A stretch of DNA of 64,000 nt. Source: JBFMFR01 sp040752025. GTDB taxonomy: Bacteria > Chloroflexota > Anaerolineae > Anaerolineales > UBA4823. Positions 27,818 through 35,088 of the stretch are shown piece after piece (the first letter of the stretch is position 1; every line of letters begins with the position of its first letter). The notes below the pieces were generated by a model. The model made no database searches. It saw only the letters and a list, made by a program, of their open reading frames with translations, and was not told the origin of the DNA. The stretch covers positions 62,001 through 126,000 of the forward strand of contig JBFMFR010000005.1 of the NCBI GenBank assembly GCA_040752025.1, written 5' to 3'. The position numbers and the translations under genes were made by a program.

Positions 27818-28705
27818 ATGGCTACAGAAATTCGTGTCGATGCCCTGCTGCCAGCGGAAATGGCTACGCGTGCGGAATACATTGGCGTTCGAAAAGCTGA
27901 AGCGCCTCTGCTAACGATGTTCGCCCTGGCTGTTCTGGCTGGCGCTTTCATCGCCCTGGGCGCCATCTTCGCCACTACCATCGCCGCCAGCGGCATCTCT
28001 ATCAAAGGCCCAGATGGAGCCCTGGCGTTTTCCACCGCCATGCCCTACGGCGTTACCCGGCTGCTCACCGGCCTGGTCTTCTGCCTCGGACTTATCCTGG
28101 TTGTCGTCGGAGGCGCAGAGCTTTTCACCGGCAACAACCTGATCATCATGGCCTGGGCCAGCGGTAAAGTCACCACCCGGGCGCTGCTGCGCAATTGGGC
28201 GGTAGTATATGTCGGCAACTTCGTCGGGTCGGTTGGCACTGCCATCCTGATTCTCATGAGTCAGCAGTATACCAATGGGAACGGCGCCGTTGGCCTGACG
28301 GCCCTGAATATCGCCAAAGCCAAAGTCGAAATGGGTTTTGTGCAGGCGATGGCCCTGGGCATTTTGTGCAACGCCCTGGTGTGCCTGGCTGTCTGGATGA
28401 CCTTCAGCGCCCGCAGCACCATGGACAAAATCGCCGCCATCATTTTCCCCATCACCGGCTTTGTCGCCGCCGGCTTTGAACACAGCATTGCCAACATGTA
28501 TTTCATCCCTGTGGCCCTGTTTATCAAATCCTTCGCCAGGGATTCTTTCTGGCAAATGATCGCAAAAACGCCGGCCGATTTTGCTTCGCTCAATTGGATG
28601 GGTTTTGTTAAAAACCTCATCCCTGTGACTATCGGAAATATAATCGGTGGTGCCATATTTGTAGCCGCGATTTACTGGATGGTTTTCTTACGCTCAAAGA
28701 AATAA
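27818..28705 (+). CDS. Formate/nitrite transporter (FNT) family channel
   Basis: This 295-residue protein has six hydrophobic segments typical of the FNT pentameric channels that move formate, nitrite or hydrosulfide. Family features are GGAELFTGNN in the third helix region and GFEHSIANMYFIP with the pore histidine. An N-terminal cytoplasmic segment of about 40 residues precedes the first helix. The ATG at 27818 has AGGAG 9 nt upstream; the 27-codon upstream extension lacks one. A formate dehydrogenase operon lies 6 kb away, so formate is the likeliest cargo; nitrite cannot be excluded. The next gene (25 bp on) is a one-domain Lrp-like protein, probably co-transcribed. Confidence 0.9.
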   Translation: MATEIRVDALLPAEMATRAEYIGVRKAEAPLLTMFALAVLAGAFIALGAIFATTIAASGISIKGPDGALAFSTAMPYGVTRLLTGLVFCLGLILVVVGGAELFTGNNLIIMAWASGKVTTRALLRNWAVVYVGNFVGSVGTAILILMSQQYTNGNGAVGLTALNIAKAKVEMGFVQAMALGILCNALVCLAVWMTFSARSTMDKIAAIIFPITGFVAAGFEHSIANMYFIPVALFIKSFARDSFWQMIAKTPADFASLNWMGFVKNLIPVTIGNIIGGAIFVAAIYWMVFLRSKK

Positions 28706-28730
28706 CCACAACCCATTGGAGGAAAAAAAC

Positions 28731-28961
28731 ATGAAAGCTTTTGTACTGATTCACGTTCAACCCGGCTTGGTTACAGAAGTCGTACGCAATATCAACCGCC
28801 TGCAAGGTGTGCAAGAAGCCCACATGACCTTTGGCCCTTACGATGCCGTGGCAGTCATCCTGGCCGACGACATCAACCACCTGGGTCGTCTGATCGCCAG
28901 AGATGTCCAACCCATCCCTGGTATCATCGACACCCTCACCTGCCTGGTAGTCGAACCCTGA
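28731..28961 (+). CDS. Stand-alone Lrp/AsnC ligand-binding (RAM) domain protein
   Basis: The 76-residue protein is an Lrp/AsnC effector domain without the DNA-binding part: a beta-alpha-beta-beta-alpha-beta pattern with GVQEAHMTFGPYDAV in the middle. Such proteins form rings and bind amino acids; without a helix-turn-helix they may regulate enzymes or bind partners. A strong GGAGG (28718-28722) supports the ATG at 28731. It follows the FNT channel gene by 25 bp, so it may sense a metabolite for that channel; that is inference. Confidence 0.85.
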   Translation: MKAFVLIHVQPGLVTEVVRNINRLQGVQEAHMTFGPYDAVAVILADDINHLGRLIARDVQPIPGIIDTLTCLVVEP

Positions 28962-29047
28962 TCGGATAACGCTCAGGACTGCATCAGGGAGCTGGTCTCA
29001 GAAGTGCAAACCCTTCTGAACTGGTTCCCGTTTCCGCATAACAGATC

Positions 29048-29734
29048 ATGAACAACCAACGAGTACGAAATATAGGCCTGGTTCTTATTTTGATAGCAGT
29101 CGGGATGACGATCATCGCTGCAGCCAGTTTTGATCCGGCGCAGCCCGCACCCGCAGCCTTAGCCACCCCACAGCCCACGCCGGATCGGCTGGCTATCCCC
29201 ACTCCCCCTGCAAACCCGACCCAGGCCGAAGAAGGCAATATCGTATACTATTACAACTGTATGCCCTGTCACGGCGATGTAGGCCAGGGCCTGACCGACG
29301 AATTCCGCCAGGTGTGGGAAGAAGATCACCGCAATTGCTGGGGGCGCGGCTGCCACGGGGGCAAAGAGAAAGACGAAGGCTTTCCACTCCCCCGCTTCAT
29401 CCCCGGTGTGCGGAATTTGAACGCCTTTTCCGCCCCCCAGGACCTGTACGAATACCTGCGCCTCACCCACCCGCCCCAACGGCCGGGTGTCCTGACGGAC
29501 GAGGAGTACTGGTCCGTCACCGCGCATCTGCTGGTGCTGGCTGGCCGGTTATCGCCCGATGGCCGCGTTGGCCCGCCTGCCGCCGCACCTGCAACCGCTG
29601 CGCAATTAGACCCGGCTTCCGCAGCGCCTGCAATCGACGCCCACTTTGGCCCGGCGACCCTGCTCGCAGGCAGCGGCTCCCTTGTCTTGCTGCTCCTCCT
29701 GGCCATGCTCCTGCGCACGCGGCGTGCCGCCTAG
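29048..29734 (+). CDS. Membrane-anchored c-type cytochrome with CX2CH and CX4CH sites
   Basis: The 228-residue protein has an N-terminal anchor (about 9-27), a Pro/Ala/Thr-rich tether to 60, a haem region and a second membrane helix near 208-225. C71-M-P-C74-H75 is a normal haem c site. C97-W-G-R-G-C102-H103 is a CX4CH arrangement, a rare haem-attachment spacing, so this may be a second haem or only a Cys pair. The order anchor-haem-anchor is unusual for small cytochromes. It starts at ATG 29048 in the run FNT channel-RAM-cytochrome-cupin. An electron-transfer role outside the membrane is likely; the partner is unknown. Confidence 0.75.
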   Translation: MNNQRVRNIGLVLILIAVGMTIIAAASFDPAQPAPAALATPQPTPDRLAIPTPPANPTQAEEGNIVYYYNCMPCHGDVGQGLTDEFRQVWEEDHRNCWGRGCHGGKEKDEGFPLPRFIPGVRNLNAFSAPQDLYEYLRLTHPPQRPGVLTDEEYWSVTAHLLVLAGRLSPDGRVGPPAAAPATAAQLDPASAAPAIDAHFGPATLLAGSGSLVLLLLLAMLLRTRRAA

Positions 29735-29785
29735 ACGCAGTTTCCCTTTTTCAGGTGCAGTGATCCATTCTTTGCAGAGGTAAAG

Positions 29786-30115
29786 ATGGCATATTATTAC
29801 GATCCCCAAACCCGTCAGACGAAAGACTTGCTGTCCGGTGTGCATGCTCGCACCTTCTGGGGCGAGAATCTCATGCTGGCAGTCGTCGATCTGGATGCCA
29901 ATGCCGTGATTCCAACCCACCGGCATGTCCACGAACAGGGTGGCATTGTCATCGAAGGCGAAATCGAATTCACCATAGCCGGAGAAACCCGCCTGTTACA
30001 CCCTGGCGATTTGTACATCTTCCCCGGCGATGTCGAACACAGCGCCAGGGTTGGCGCACAGCCCGCCAAAGTCATGGATATCTTCAGCCCGGTGCGCGAG
30101 GAATATAAATACTGA
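29786..30115 (+). CDS. Small cupin-domain protein
   Basis: The 109 residues form one cupin barrel. Motif 1 is HRHVHEQGGIVIEGEIEFTIAG, with two or three His and a Glu as metal ligands, written here only as HRHVHEQ...G; motif 2 is PGDLYIFPGDVEHSA with the last His. Single-domain cupins bind a metal and act as dioxygenases, isomerases or ligand sensors, so the reaction is not predictable. AGAGG stands 5-6 nt before the ATG at 29786. The next gene starts 2 bp after its stop, so the two are co-translated. Confidence 0.82.
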   Translation: MAYYYDPQTRQTKDLLSGVHARTFWGENLMLAVVDLDANAVIPTHRHVHEQGGIVIEGEIEFTIAGETRLLHPGDLYIFPGDVEHSARVGAQPAKVMDIFSPVREEYKY

Positions 30116-30117
30116 GC

Positions 30118-30837
30118 ATGCCGGAAGATCAATCGAAGATTCAGGAGACCTTGCAGTCGCTTTCCCGGCTGGGCGAATTCCGTGAAAACCAGCCCTCTGC
30201 CGCGCTGCACGCTCTGGAGCCTGGGTTGGTCTTATTGCGCACCTGGCAATCGCAGCGCCTGGCGCAAACCTACACCGACCTGCTGGCGCACTCGCGCTAC
30301 GCTCCCGCCTGTCGCTTCTTTCTCAGCGATGTTTACGCCGCGCGTGATTTCAGCCAGCGTGACCACGATATCCTCTATCTGTATCAGGTCATGTCACGCT
30401 TCGTGCCCGATTTCATGCTCAAGCTGATCCGCAGCGTGATCGAGCTGAATAACCTCTCCGCAGATCTGGATCACGCTTTGCTGCACGTTTTGGTTGAAGA
30501 ACTGGGCGTAGTGGATGCCATCACTCCCCAACAATATGCCGCTGGATACCGTATCTGCGATAATTACACCGAGCGCGTTCACCAGATCGAAATGATCGTC
30601 AGCATCGGCCAACAGATCGACCGCACGGTACGCCTACCCCTGGTAGGCGCCACCCTGCGCCTGGCGCGCCGCCCGGCCCACAGCGCTGGCTGGGGTGAAC
30701 TGCAAGATTTCCTGGAGCGCGGCTATGCTGCTTTCAAACACATGGGCCGCGCCAGTATCTTCTTGAAGACCATCCAGCAGCGCGAGATGCGCATCCTGGA
30801 CGACATCTTCGCAGGCAAAACCGACCCTTTCAGGTAG
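30118..30837 (+). CDS. Conserved helical protein of unknown function
   Basis: This 239-residue protein is almost all alpha-helical, without signal peptide or membrane segment. A block around ACRFFLSDVYAARDFSQRD resembles uncharacterised bacterial proteins with an FFxxDLYG-RDFxxRD motif. I do not recognise an enzyme. It is joined to the cupin gene with a 2-bp gap and overlaps the end of murE by 8 bp on the other strand. The pairing with the cupin is the only clue to its role. Confidence 0.7.
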   Translation: MPEDQSKIQETLQSLSRLGEFRENQPSAALHALEPGLVLLRTWQSQRLAQTYTDLLAHSRYAPACRFFLSDVYAARDFSQRDHDILYLYQVMSRFVPDFMLKLIRSVIELNNLSADLDHALLHVLVEELGVVDAITPQQYAAGYRICDNYTERVHQIEMIVSIGQQIDRTVRLPLVGATLRLARRPAHSAGWGELQDFLERGYAAFKHMGRASIFLKTIQQREMRILDDIFAGKTDPFR

Positions 30838-32413
30838 AGGGCGACTGCGTCGGCAGGTAAGGCATTTCCGGCCCTGGCGCGCCCAGCAATTCCGCCAGGG
30901 CGGCCCGCATGGCGATGCGATCATCCCAGGGATATTCGGTTTCGCCAAAACACATCGATTGCTCGTGCCCTTTGCCGCAGGCGATCACCAGGTCTCCCGG
31001 CCGCGCCAGGCGCAAGGCATAACGGATCGCCTCACCCCGGTCCGGAATGCGCCAGAAGGTTTTCCCTTCCACCCCACCCTTTGCGGTTACACCGCCCGCC
31101 ATCTCCTCCAGGATCCCGTCCAGCGACTCGCTGCGCGGGTCCTCGGCGGTCAGCACAGTGAAATCTGCCAGTTCGCCCGATACCTCCGCCATCATGCGCC
31201 GTTTCTGGCGGTCGCGCAGCCCCGCCGAGCCGAACACCGCGATCACCCGCCCGTTCGTCATGCTGCGCGCCGCCTCCAGCGAGCGCTGCAAAGCATTCGG
31301 TGTGTGGGCAAAATCCACGATCGCGCTGAAATCCTGTCCCAAATCCAGGCGTTCCATCCGTCCCGGAACGCCCGGCATAGCCGCCAGCCCTTGCTGGACG
31401 GCCTCGGGCGGCACACCCAGGAATCCCATTGCCGCCGCAACCGCTGCCAGGCTGTTCGCAACGTTATAGGCCCCTTCCAGGCGGGTAGCCACTGGCACAG
31501 CAAAAGCCTTGCCTGCCAGATCGTGGCCCTCGACCGTGAAGCGCAGGCCTTCGCGTTGCTCTGCCACCTGCACAGCCCGCACCTGTGCCTTTGGGTCCAG
31601 CCCGTAGCTCAACTGCGCCACCTGGCTGATCTCTGCCAGGTAATCGTACGAACGGTCATCGCGATTGAGCACCGCCCCCCGCGGCGGGTTGAAGGATTTG
31701 GCCGGCGTATTGGCCAGTGAGGCGAACAGGCTGCCCTTGGCTGCCCGGTATGCCTGGTAAGTGCCGTGGTAATCCAGGTGCTCGTGGGTGATGTTGGTAA
31801 TTACACCGATATCAAAATCACAGGCTGCCACGCGCTGCTGCGCCAGGCCGTGCGAGGTCGCTTCTAAGATCACATGTGTCAGCCCGGCCCGCACCATTTT
31901 GTCCAGGTAACGCTGCACATCGGGTGACTCAGGCGTGGTCACGTGGAATCCGGTATCCAGAACATCATCCCCGATTTGAGCGTTGACCGTGGAGATCATC
32001 CCCACCCGGGCGCCCGCCGCCTGTAAGATGTGATACAGCATATTACAGGTGGTTGTCTTGCCATCCGTGCCGGTCACGCCGATCACCAGCAGTTTGCGTG
32101 CGGGGAAATCCCGGAAAGCCGCGCAGAGATAAGCCAGCGCCAGGCGTCCGTCCGGCACTTGCACATAAGGCACAGCCAGGCCCGGCACAGGCTGCGTGCC
32201 GACCACCGCGCTGGCTCCGCGCCGGATCGCATCCGGGATGTAACCATGCCCGTCGCTCTTCCCACCACTGATCGCCACGAACAGGCTGCCCGGCTGCACC
32301 CGGCGGCTGTCCATCACCACCGCGTTGACCCGGGCCTCCACGTCTGGGGCCGACACATCCCACGGCAGATGCCATAACAACTGGTTTAGCGACTTAGAAG
32401 GTCGGTCTGGCAT
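30830..32413 (-). CDS. murE: UDP-MurNAc-L-Ala-D-Glu ligase (MurE type)
   Basis: This Mur ligase adds the third amino acid to the peptidoglycan stem peptide. The 527 residues show the ATP loop VTGTDGKTTT, the uridine-nucleotide pocket residues HVTTPESPDVQRYL, SHGLAQQRV, NITHEHLDYHGTY with the YRAAKGSLF lysine to be carbamylated, and a C-terminal domain. The amino-acid specificity loop reads EDPRSES, not the DNPR of meso-diaminopimelate enzymes nor the DNPA of lysine enzymes. Ornithine is known in Chloroflexota walls, so that is a reasonable guess. The ATG at 32411-32413 has no ribosome site and follows a terminator hairpin by about 10 nt. No other mur gene is adjacent. Confidence 0.92.
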   Translation of the reverse strand: MPDRPSKSLNQLLWHLPWDVSAPDVEARVNAVVMDSRRVQPGSLFVAISGGKSDGHGYIPDAIRRGASAVVGTQPVPGLAVPYVQVPDGRLALAYLCAAFRDFPARKLLVIGVTGTDGKTTTCNMLYHILQAAGARVGMISTVNAQIGDDVLDTGFHVTTPESPDVQRYLDKMVRAGLTHVILEATSHGLAQQRVAACDFDIGVITNITHEHLDYHGTYQAYRAAKGSLFASLANTPAKSFNPPRGAVLNRDDRSYDYLAEISQVAQLSYGLDPKAQVRAVQVAEQREGLRFTVEGHDLAGKAFAVPVATRLEGAYNVANSLAAVAAAMGFLGVPPEAVQQGLAAMPGVPGRMERLDLGQDFSAIVDFAHTPNALQRSLEAARSMTNGRVIAVFGSAGLRDRQKRRMMAEVSGELADFTVLTAEDPRSESLDGILEEMAGGVTAKGGVEGKTFWRIPDRGEAIRYALRLARPGDLVIACGKGHEQSMCFGETEYPWDDRIAMRAALAELLGAPGPEMPYLPTQSPST

Positions 32414-32423
32414 AGGCTGATAC

Positions 32424-32480
32424 AAAAACCCAGGGTACGTGCGAGTGCAATCCAAACAGGACACACGCAAGTACCCTGGG
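32424..32480 (-). terminator. Intrinsic terminator of the atp operon, just before murE
   Basis: CCCAGGGTACGTGCG (32429-32443) pairs with CGCAAGTACCCTGGG (32466-32480) with one mismatch, around a 22-nt loop. On the minus strand the stem is followed by TTTTTG (32428-32423). It lies 33 bp after atpFH and ends about 10 nt before the murE ATG. Confidence 0.8.
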
Positions 32481-32512
32481 CATAAGAATTATATTTCGAG
32501 AAGTGTGCTGGG

Positions 32513-33247
32513 TCAGCTCAAACTCTGGCGCAGGTTATCCAGTTGCCCGGATACCGAGCCATCCAGCACTTTGTCGCCGACCTTGACCACCAGGCCGCCC
32601 AAGATAGCAGGATCGACGCGGAAAGTGACCGTCTGCCCGCCAACCTTGGAGACGATATCTTTGCGGACGATTTCCTTTTCATCCTCTGTGAGCGGCAGCG
32701 CGCTGGTGATCTCCGCCGAAGCGCCGCGCAGTTCGGCCTCCTCCAGCACCACCACCTTGCCGGCCTTGACGCCCGAGAAGAACTCGTCGATCAGCGCGTG
32801 CTGGCGTTTCTTATCCAATGCTTCGCCGACCAGCTTTTGGGTGGCAGCCATCGCCAGAGCCGCCACCTGTCCGCGTATGTCGGACAGGATGCGCTCGCGC
32901 TCCTGGGCCACGTCCGCCAGGGCCGCCTCGCGCGCCTTGGCCGCCTCACCCTCAGCCTGGGCCAGCGCCTCGCGGTGCACTGCTTCGGCTCGCTCTGTCG
33001 CTTCCCGCACCTTTTCTGCTGCCTCGCTCTGCGCTTTCGCCAGGATGGCGCGCGCATCTACTTCCGCGTTTTCCCGCGCCTGCTCCGCCACCCGGGCGTC
33101 TTCCAGGCCCTGGGCGATCTTCCGTTTGCGGTTCTCCAACATGTTGAGGATCGGCTTGTACGCCCATGCGTACAGCAGAACCATCACGATTGTGAAGTTG
33201 AAGATCTGGAACAGCAAAAACCCGCCGTTGATACCTAGTTTATCCAT
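32513..33247 (-). CDS. atpFH: ATP synthase b subunit fused to delta C-terminal domain
   Basis: Residues 1-160 are a normal F0 b subunit: an N-terminal membrane helix (about 10-30) and a long charged coiled coil. Residues about 165-244 match the C-terminal part of the F1 delta subunit (OSCP), including TSALPLTEDE and DPAILGGLVVKVGD at 212-225. The N-terminal helical bundle of delta, which binds the alpha subunits, is absent; only a short linker replaces it. Mycobacteria also fuse b and delta but keep the delta N-domain. Position after atpE and a strong AAGGAG support the call. It is the last gene of this F0 operon; alpha, gamma, beta and epsilon are not here. Confidence 0.9.
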   Translation of the reverse strand: MDKLGINGGFLLFQIFNFTIVMVLLYAWAYKPILNMLENRKRKIAQGLEDARVAEQARENAEVDARAILAKAQSEAAEKVREATERAEAVHREALAQAEGEAAKAREAALADVAQERERILSDIRGQVAALAMAATQKLVGEALDKKRQHALIDEFFSGVKAGKVVVLEEAELRGASAEITSALPLTEDEKEIVRKDIVSKVGGQTVTFRVDPAILGGLVVKVGDKVLDGSVSGQLDNLRQSLS

Positions 33248-33269
33248 GCGCTAAGTCTCCTTTCGGCGC

Positions 33270-33512
33270 TTAGGCTGCGAAGATGATGATCAGCGCCACA
33301 GCCAGGGCGTAGATCGCCACCGCTTCGGCGAAGGCCATACCCAGGATCATGTTCGTCTGGATCGTCGGGGTAGCATCTGGATTACGGCCCATGGCCTGCA
33401 CACCACCGGATGCCGCGATGCCAACGCCCACACCTGCGCCGATCGCCCCAACCATCGCCAGACCCGCACCCAACAGTTTCATACCCTGGACAAAGAACTC
33501 GTTGAATTCCAT
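33270..33512 (-). CDS. atpE: ATP synthase c subunit
   Basis: This 80-residue hairpin protein forms the rotor ring. It has two membrane helices, the polar loop GRNPDATPTIQ, and the ion-binding glutamate in AFAEAVAIYALAVALI. The residue pattern after the glutamate (AVAIY rather than the S/T-G of sodium rings), and the lack of the glutamine in helix 1, point to proton coupling. AGGAG lies about 9 nt before the ATG. It is placed between atpB and the b-delta fusion, the standard F0 order. Confidence 0.97.
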   Translation of the reverse strand: MEFNEFFVQGMKLLGAGLAMVGAIGAGVGVGIAASGGVQAMGRNPDATPTIQTNMILGMAFAEAVAIYALAVALIIIFAA

Positions 33513-33570
33513 CGCTTATTACTCCTTACAATGAGATAGTGTTTTCGTGAATCGATTGCAAATACCGCGG

Positions 33571-34638
33571 TTATGCGTGCTGTTCTTCGGCGTGGTCGTC
33601 GCCATGATGGCTGACGACAGCCATGCTGATAAAGCTGGTAGCCAGCAAGAAGAACACATACGCCTGGATGATACCAAAGAAAACCTCGAAGAGGTACAGC
33701 CCCGGTGGGACCACCACCGCTGTCAAAGCGCCCAAGATCGACAGCAGCAGCGCTCCTGCGAAAATATTGCCGAACAACCGGAAGCTGAACGACAGCACCT
33801 TGGCGAACTCCAACACCAGTTCGAGGAAACCTACCACGAAGTTGATCAGCCCGAAAATCCCGCCGCTGATCAACTGGCGAAATTGGAAGAACTTCTCGAA
33901 ATAACCCGGTCCCAGTGCCATCACGCCGTACACCTGAGTCATAAACACCGCAATGATCGCCAGGGCCAGCGGGAAGTTCAGGTCTGTCGCCGAACCGCGC
34001 AGGAAGGGCACCAGTTCACACGCCTTGCACAATTCATGGGCCGTCTCGCCTGCTTCTTCGCTATGTTCGGCCGTGGCTTCCTCTCCGTGGGCCTCATACG
34101 GGACCGGCTGCCCCTTATCCAGGGTGTACAACGACAGGCCTCCGAGTTGGACGATTTCATGAGGCGCGTAGCCGGTTCCCTTGTGCACTTCTTTGAGATA
34201 TCCAATGCTCTCGAAACCCGGCACCAATTTCACCATGTTGGCTACGAAGATCAGCAGGAAAATCGTCCCCACCACGGGGAAGACCTTCTTCGCCAGCTTG
34301 CCTACCGCGCCTTCCACCGAATTCCACAGGAACTCGACGATCGCCTCGAAAGCGTTGTAGAAACCGGATGGCACCAGGTTGCCGCTCTTGGAAAAGCGCC
34401 AGGCGCCCAGGGCCATCAGCACCAACAAAACATCCGTGATCAACGTCGCCAGGATGCTGTTGGTGATGGGGAAGCCCAGGATCGCCAGCCCGGTCGGTTC
34501 GGCAGGCAGCACCACCCAGGGCTGGATTGGGCGCAGGATTGTGGGGCCAAAGAAAGCCGCATAAGCGCCGGCTATAATCAATGCCAGCACAATCCAGCGC
34601 TTGACTGGTCGTCGTTTCTTGGTGGTTACATCACTCAC
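33571..34638 (-). CDS. atpB: ATP synthase a subunit with an acidic/His-rich insertion
   Basis: The F0 a subunit forms the proton half-channels. The essential arginine is in SFSFRLFGNIFAG, and the last helices are typical. At 355 residues it is longer than the usual 240-300. Between the helix ending near LVPGFESIG and the one starting near DLNFPLALA lies a loop of about 75 residues that includes the acidic, His-containing stretch EAHGEEATAEHSEEAGETAH and two cysteines (CKAC). The C-terminus ends in HHGDDHAEEQHA. The gene overlaps the AtpI-like gene as ATGA. Function is certain; the insertion's role is not known. Confidence 0.95.
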   Translation of the reverse strand: MSDVTTKKRRPVKRWIVLALIIAGAYAAFFGPTILRPIQPWVVLPAEPTGLAILGFPITNSILATLITDVLLVLMALGAWRFSKSGNLVPSGFYNAFEAIVEFLWNSVEGAVGKLAKKVFPVVGTIFLLIFVANMVKLVPGFESIGYLKEVHKGTGYAPHEIVQLGGLSLYTLDKGQPVPYEAHGEEATAEHSEEAGETAHELCKACELVPFLRGSATDLNFPLALAIIAVFMTQVYGVMALGPGYFEKFFQFRQLISGGIFGLINFVVGFLELVLEFAKVLSFSFRLFGNIFAGALLLSILGALTAVVVPPGLYLFEVFFGIIQAYVFFLLATSFISMAVVSHHGDDHAEEQHA

Positions 34639-34970
34639 CAGTCATCTCCTCCTTCCTTTTCGTCTTGTGTATTTCCCTGGGATACTCCAGGGTGTTTCCC
34701 CGATTGGGATGGGGGCTGTATATCTTTGACTGCGCGCATCGCCAGCCAGAAAGTCAAGGCCAGGGCGAGCGGCGCAGAAGCTAATACCAGGATAACCGTC
34801 AAGATGGGTTTCGTGCCGAGCACTTGGTCCAGCCACAACCCTCCGAACACTGCCAGGAAAACGATGAGCAGAGTCACTCCTCCCACTTCACCGCCCAACG
34901 AGAACGCCCTCCTGACCCCAAACGAACTGGGGGGGTGTTTCTTTTCGGGGGAGTTATCAGGCAGTGCCAT
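34635..34970 (-). CDS. atpI: AtpI/AtpZ-like ATP synthase assembly protein
   Basis: The 111-residue product has two membrane helices (about 31-50 and 55-78) with GGLWLDQVLGTKPIL between them, the pattern of AtpI/AtpZ proteins that lie first in many atp operons and help c-ring assembly or act as ion carriers. The N- and C-terminal tails are polar. It overlaps atpB by ATGA. A TTGACG/TAAAAT promoter ends 9 nt before the ATG and there is no Shine-Dalgarno, so the operon mRNA is probably leaderless. Confidence 0.85.
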   Translation of the reverse strand: MALPDNSPEKKHPPSSFGVRRAFSLGGEVGGVTLLIVFLAVFGGLWLDQVLGTKPILTVILVLASAPLALALTFWLAMRAVKDIQPPSQSGKHPGVSQGNTQDEKEGGDDW

Positions 34971-34979
34971 AGCGGGAGA

Positions 34980-35009
34980 ATTTTATCACAGGCGGTAAAA
35001 ATGCGTCAA
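34980..35009 (-). promoter_or_regulatory. Promoter of the F0 operon
   Basis: On the minus strand TTGACG (35004-35009) and TAAAAT (34980-34985) are 18 nt apart. The -10 ends 9 nt before the atpI ATG. This is one of the best promoter matches in the window. Confidence 0.75.
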
Positions 35010-35038
35010 CAAACTCGAAACAATTAAGGGCTAAATCC

Positions 35039-35077
35039 AGAGACGGAGGCCAATTGGGAAAGCTGGTCTCCGTCTCT
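35039..35077 (-). terminator. Hairpin terminator between nuoN and atpI
   Basis: AGAGACGGAGGCCA (35039-35052) pairs with TGGTCTCCGTCTCT (35064-35077): 14 bp with one G-T pair, 11-nt loop. It follows the nuoN stop by 11 nt; on the minus strand GGATTTAG comes after the stem. With the atp promoter below it, it separates the nuo and atp operons. Confidence 0.7.
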
Positions 35078-35088
35078 GATGGGTTCTG

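Noticed and set aside
28956..28989. CCCTGAT/ATCAGGG inverted repeat after the Lrp-like gene
   Set aside because: Seven-base stem with a 20-nt loop and no U-run; too weak to call a terminator.
33547..34998. Open frame opposite atpB and atpI (483 codons, plus strand)
   Set aside because: Antisense to well-identified atp genes and has no recognisable domain.
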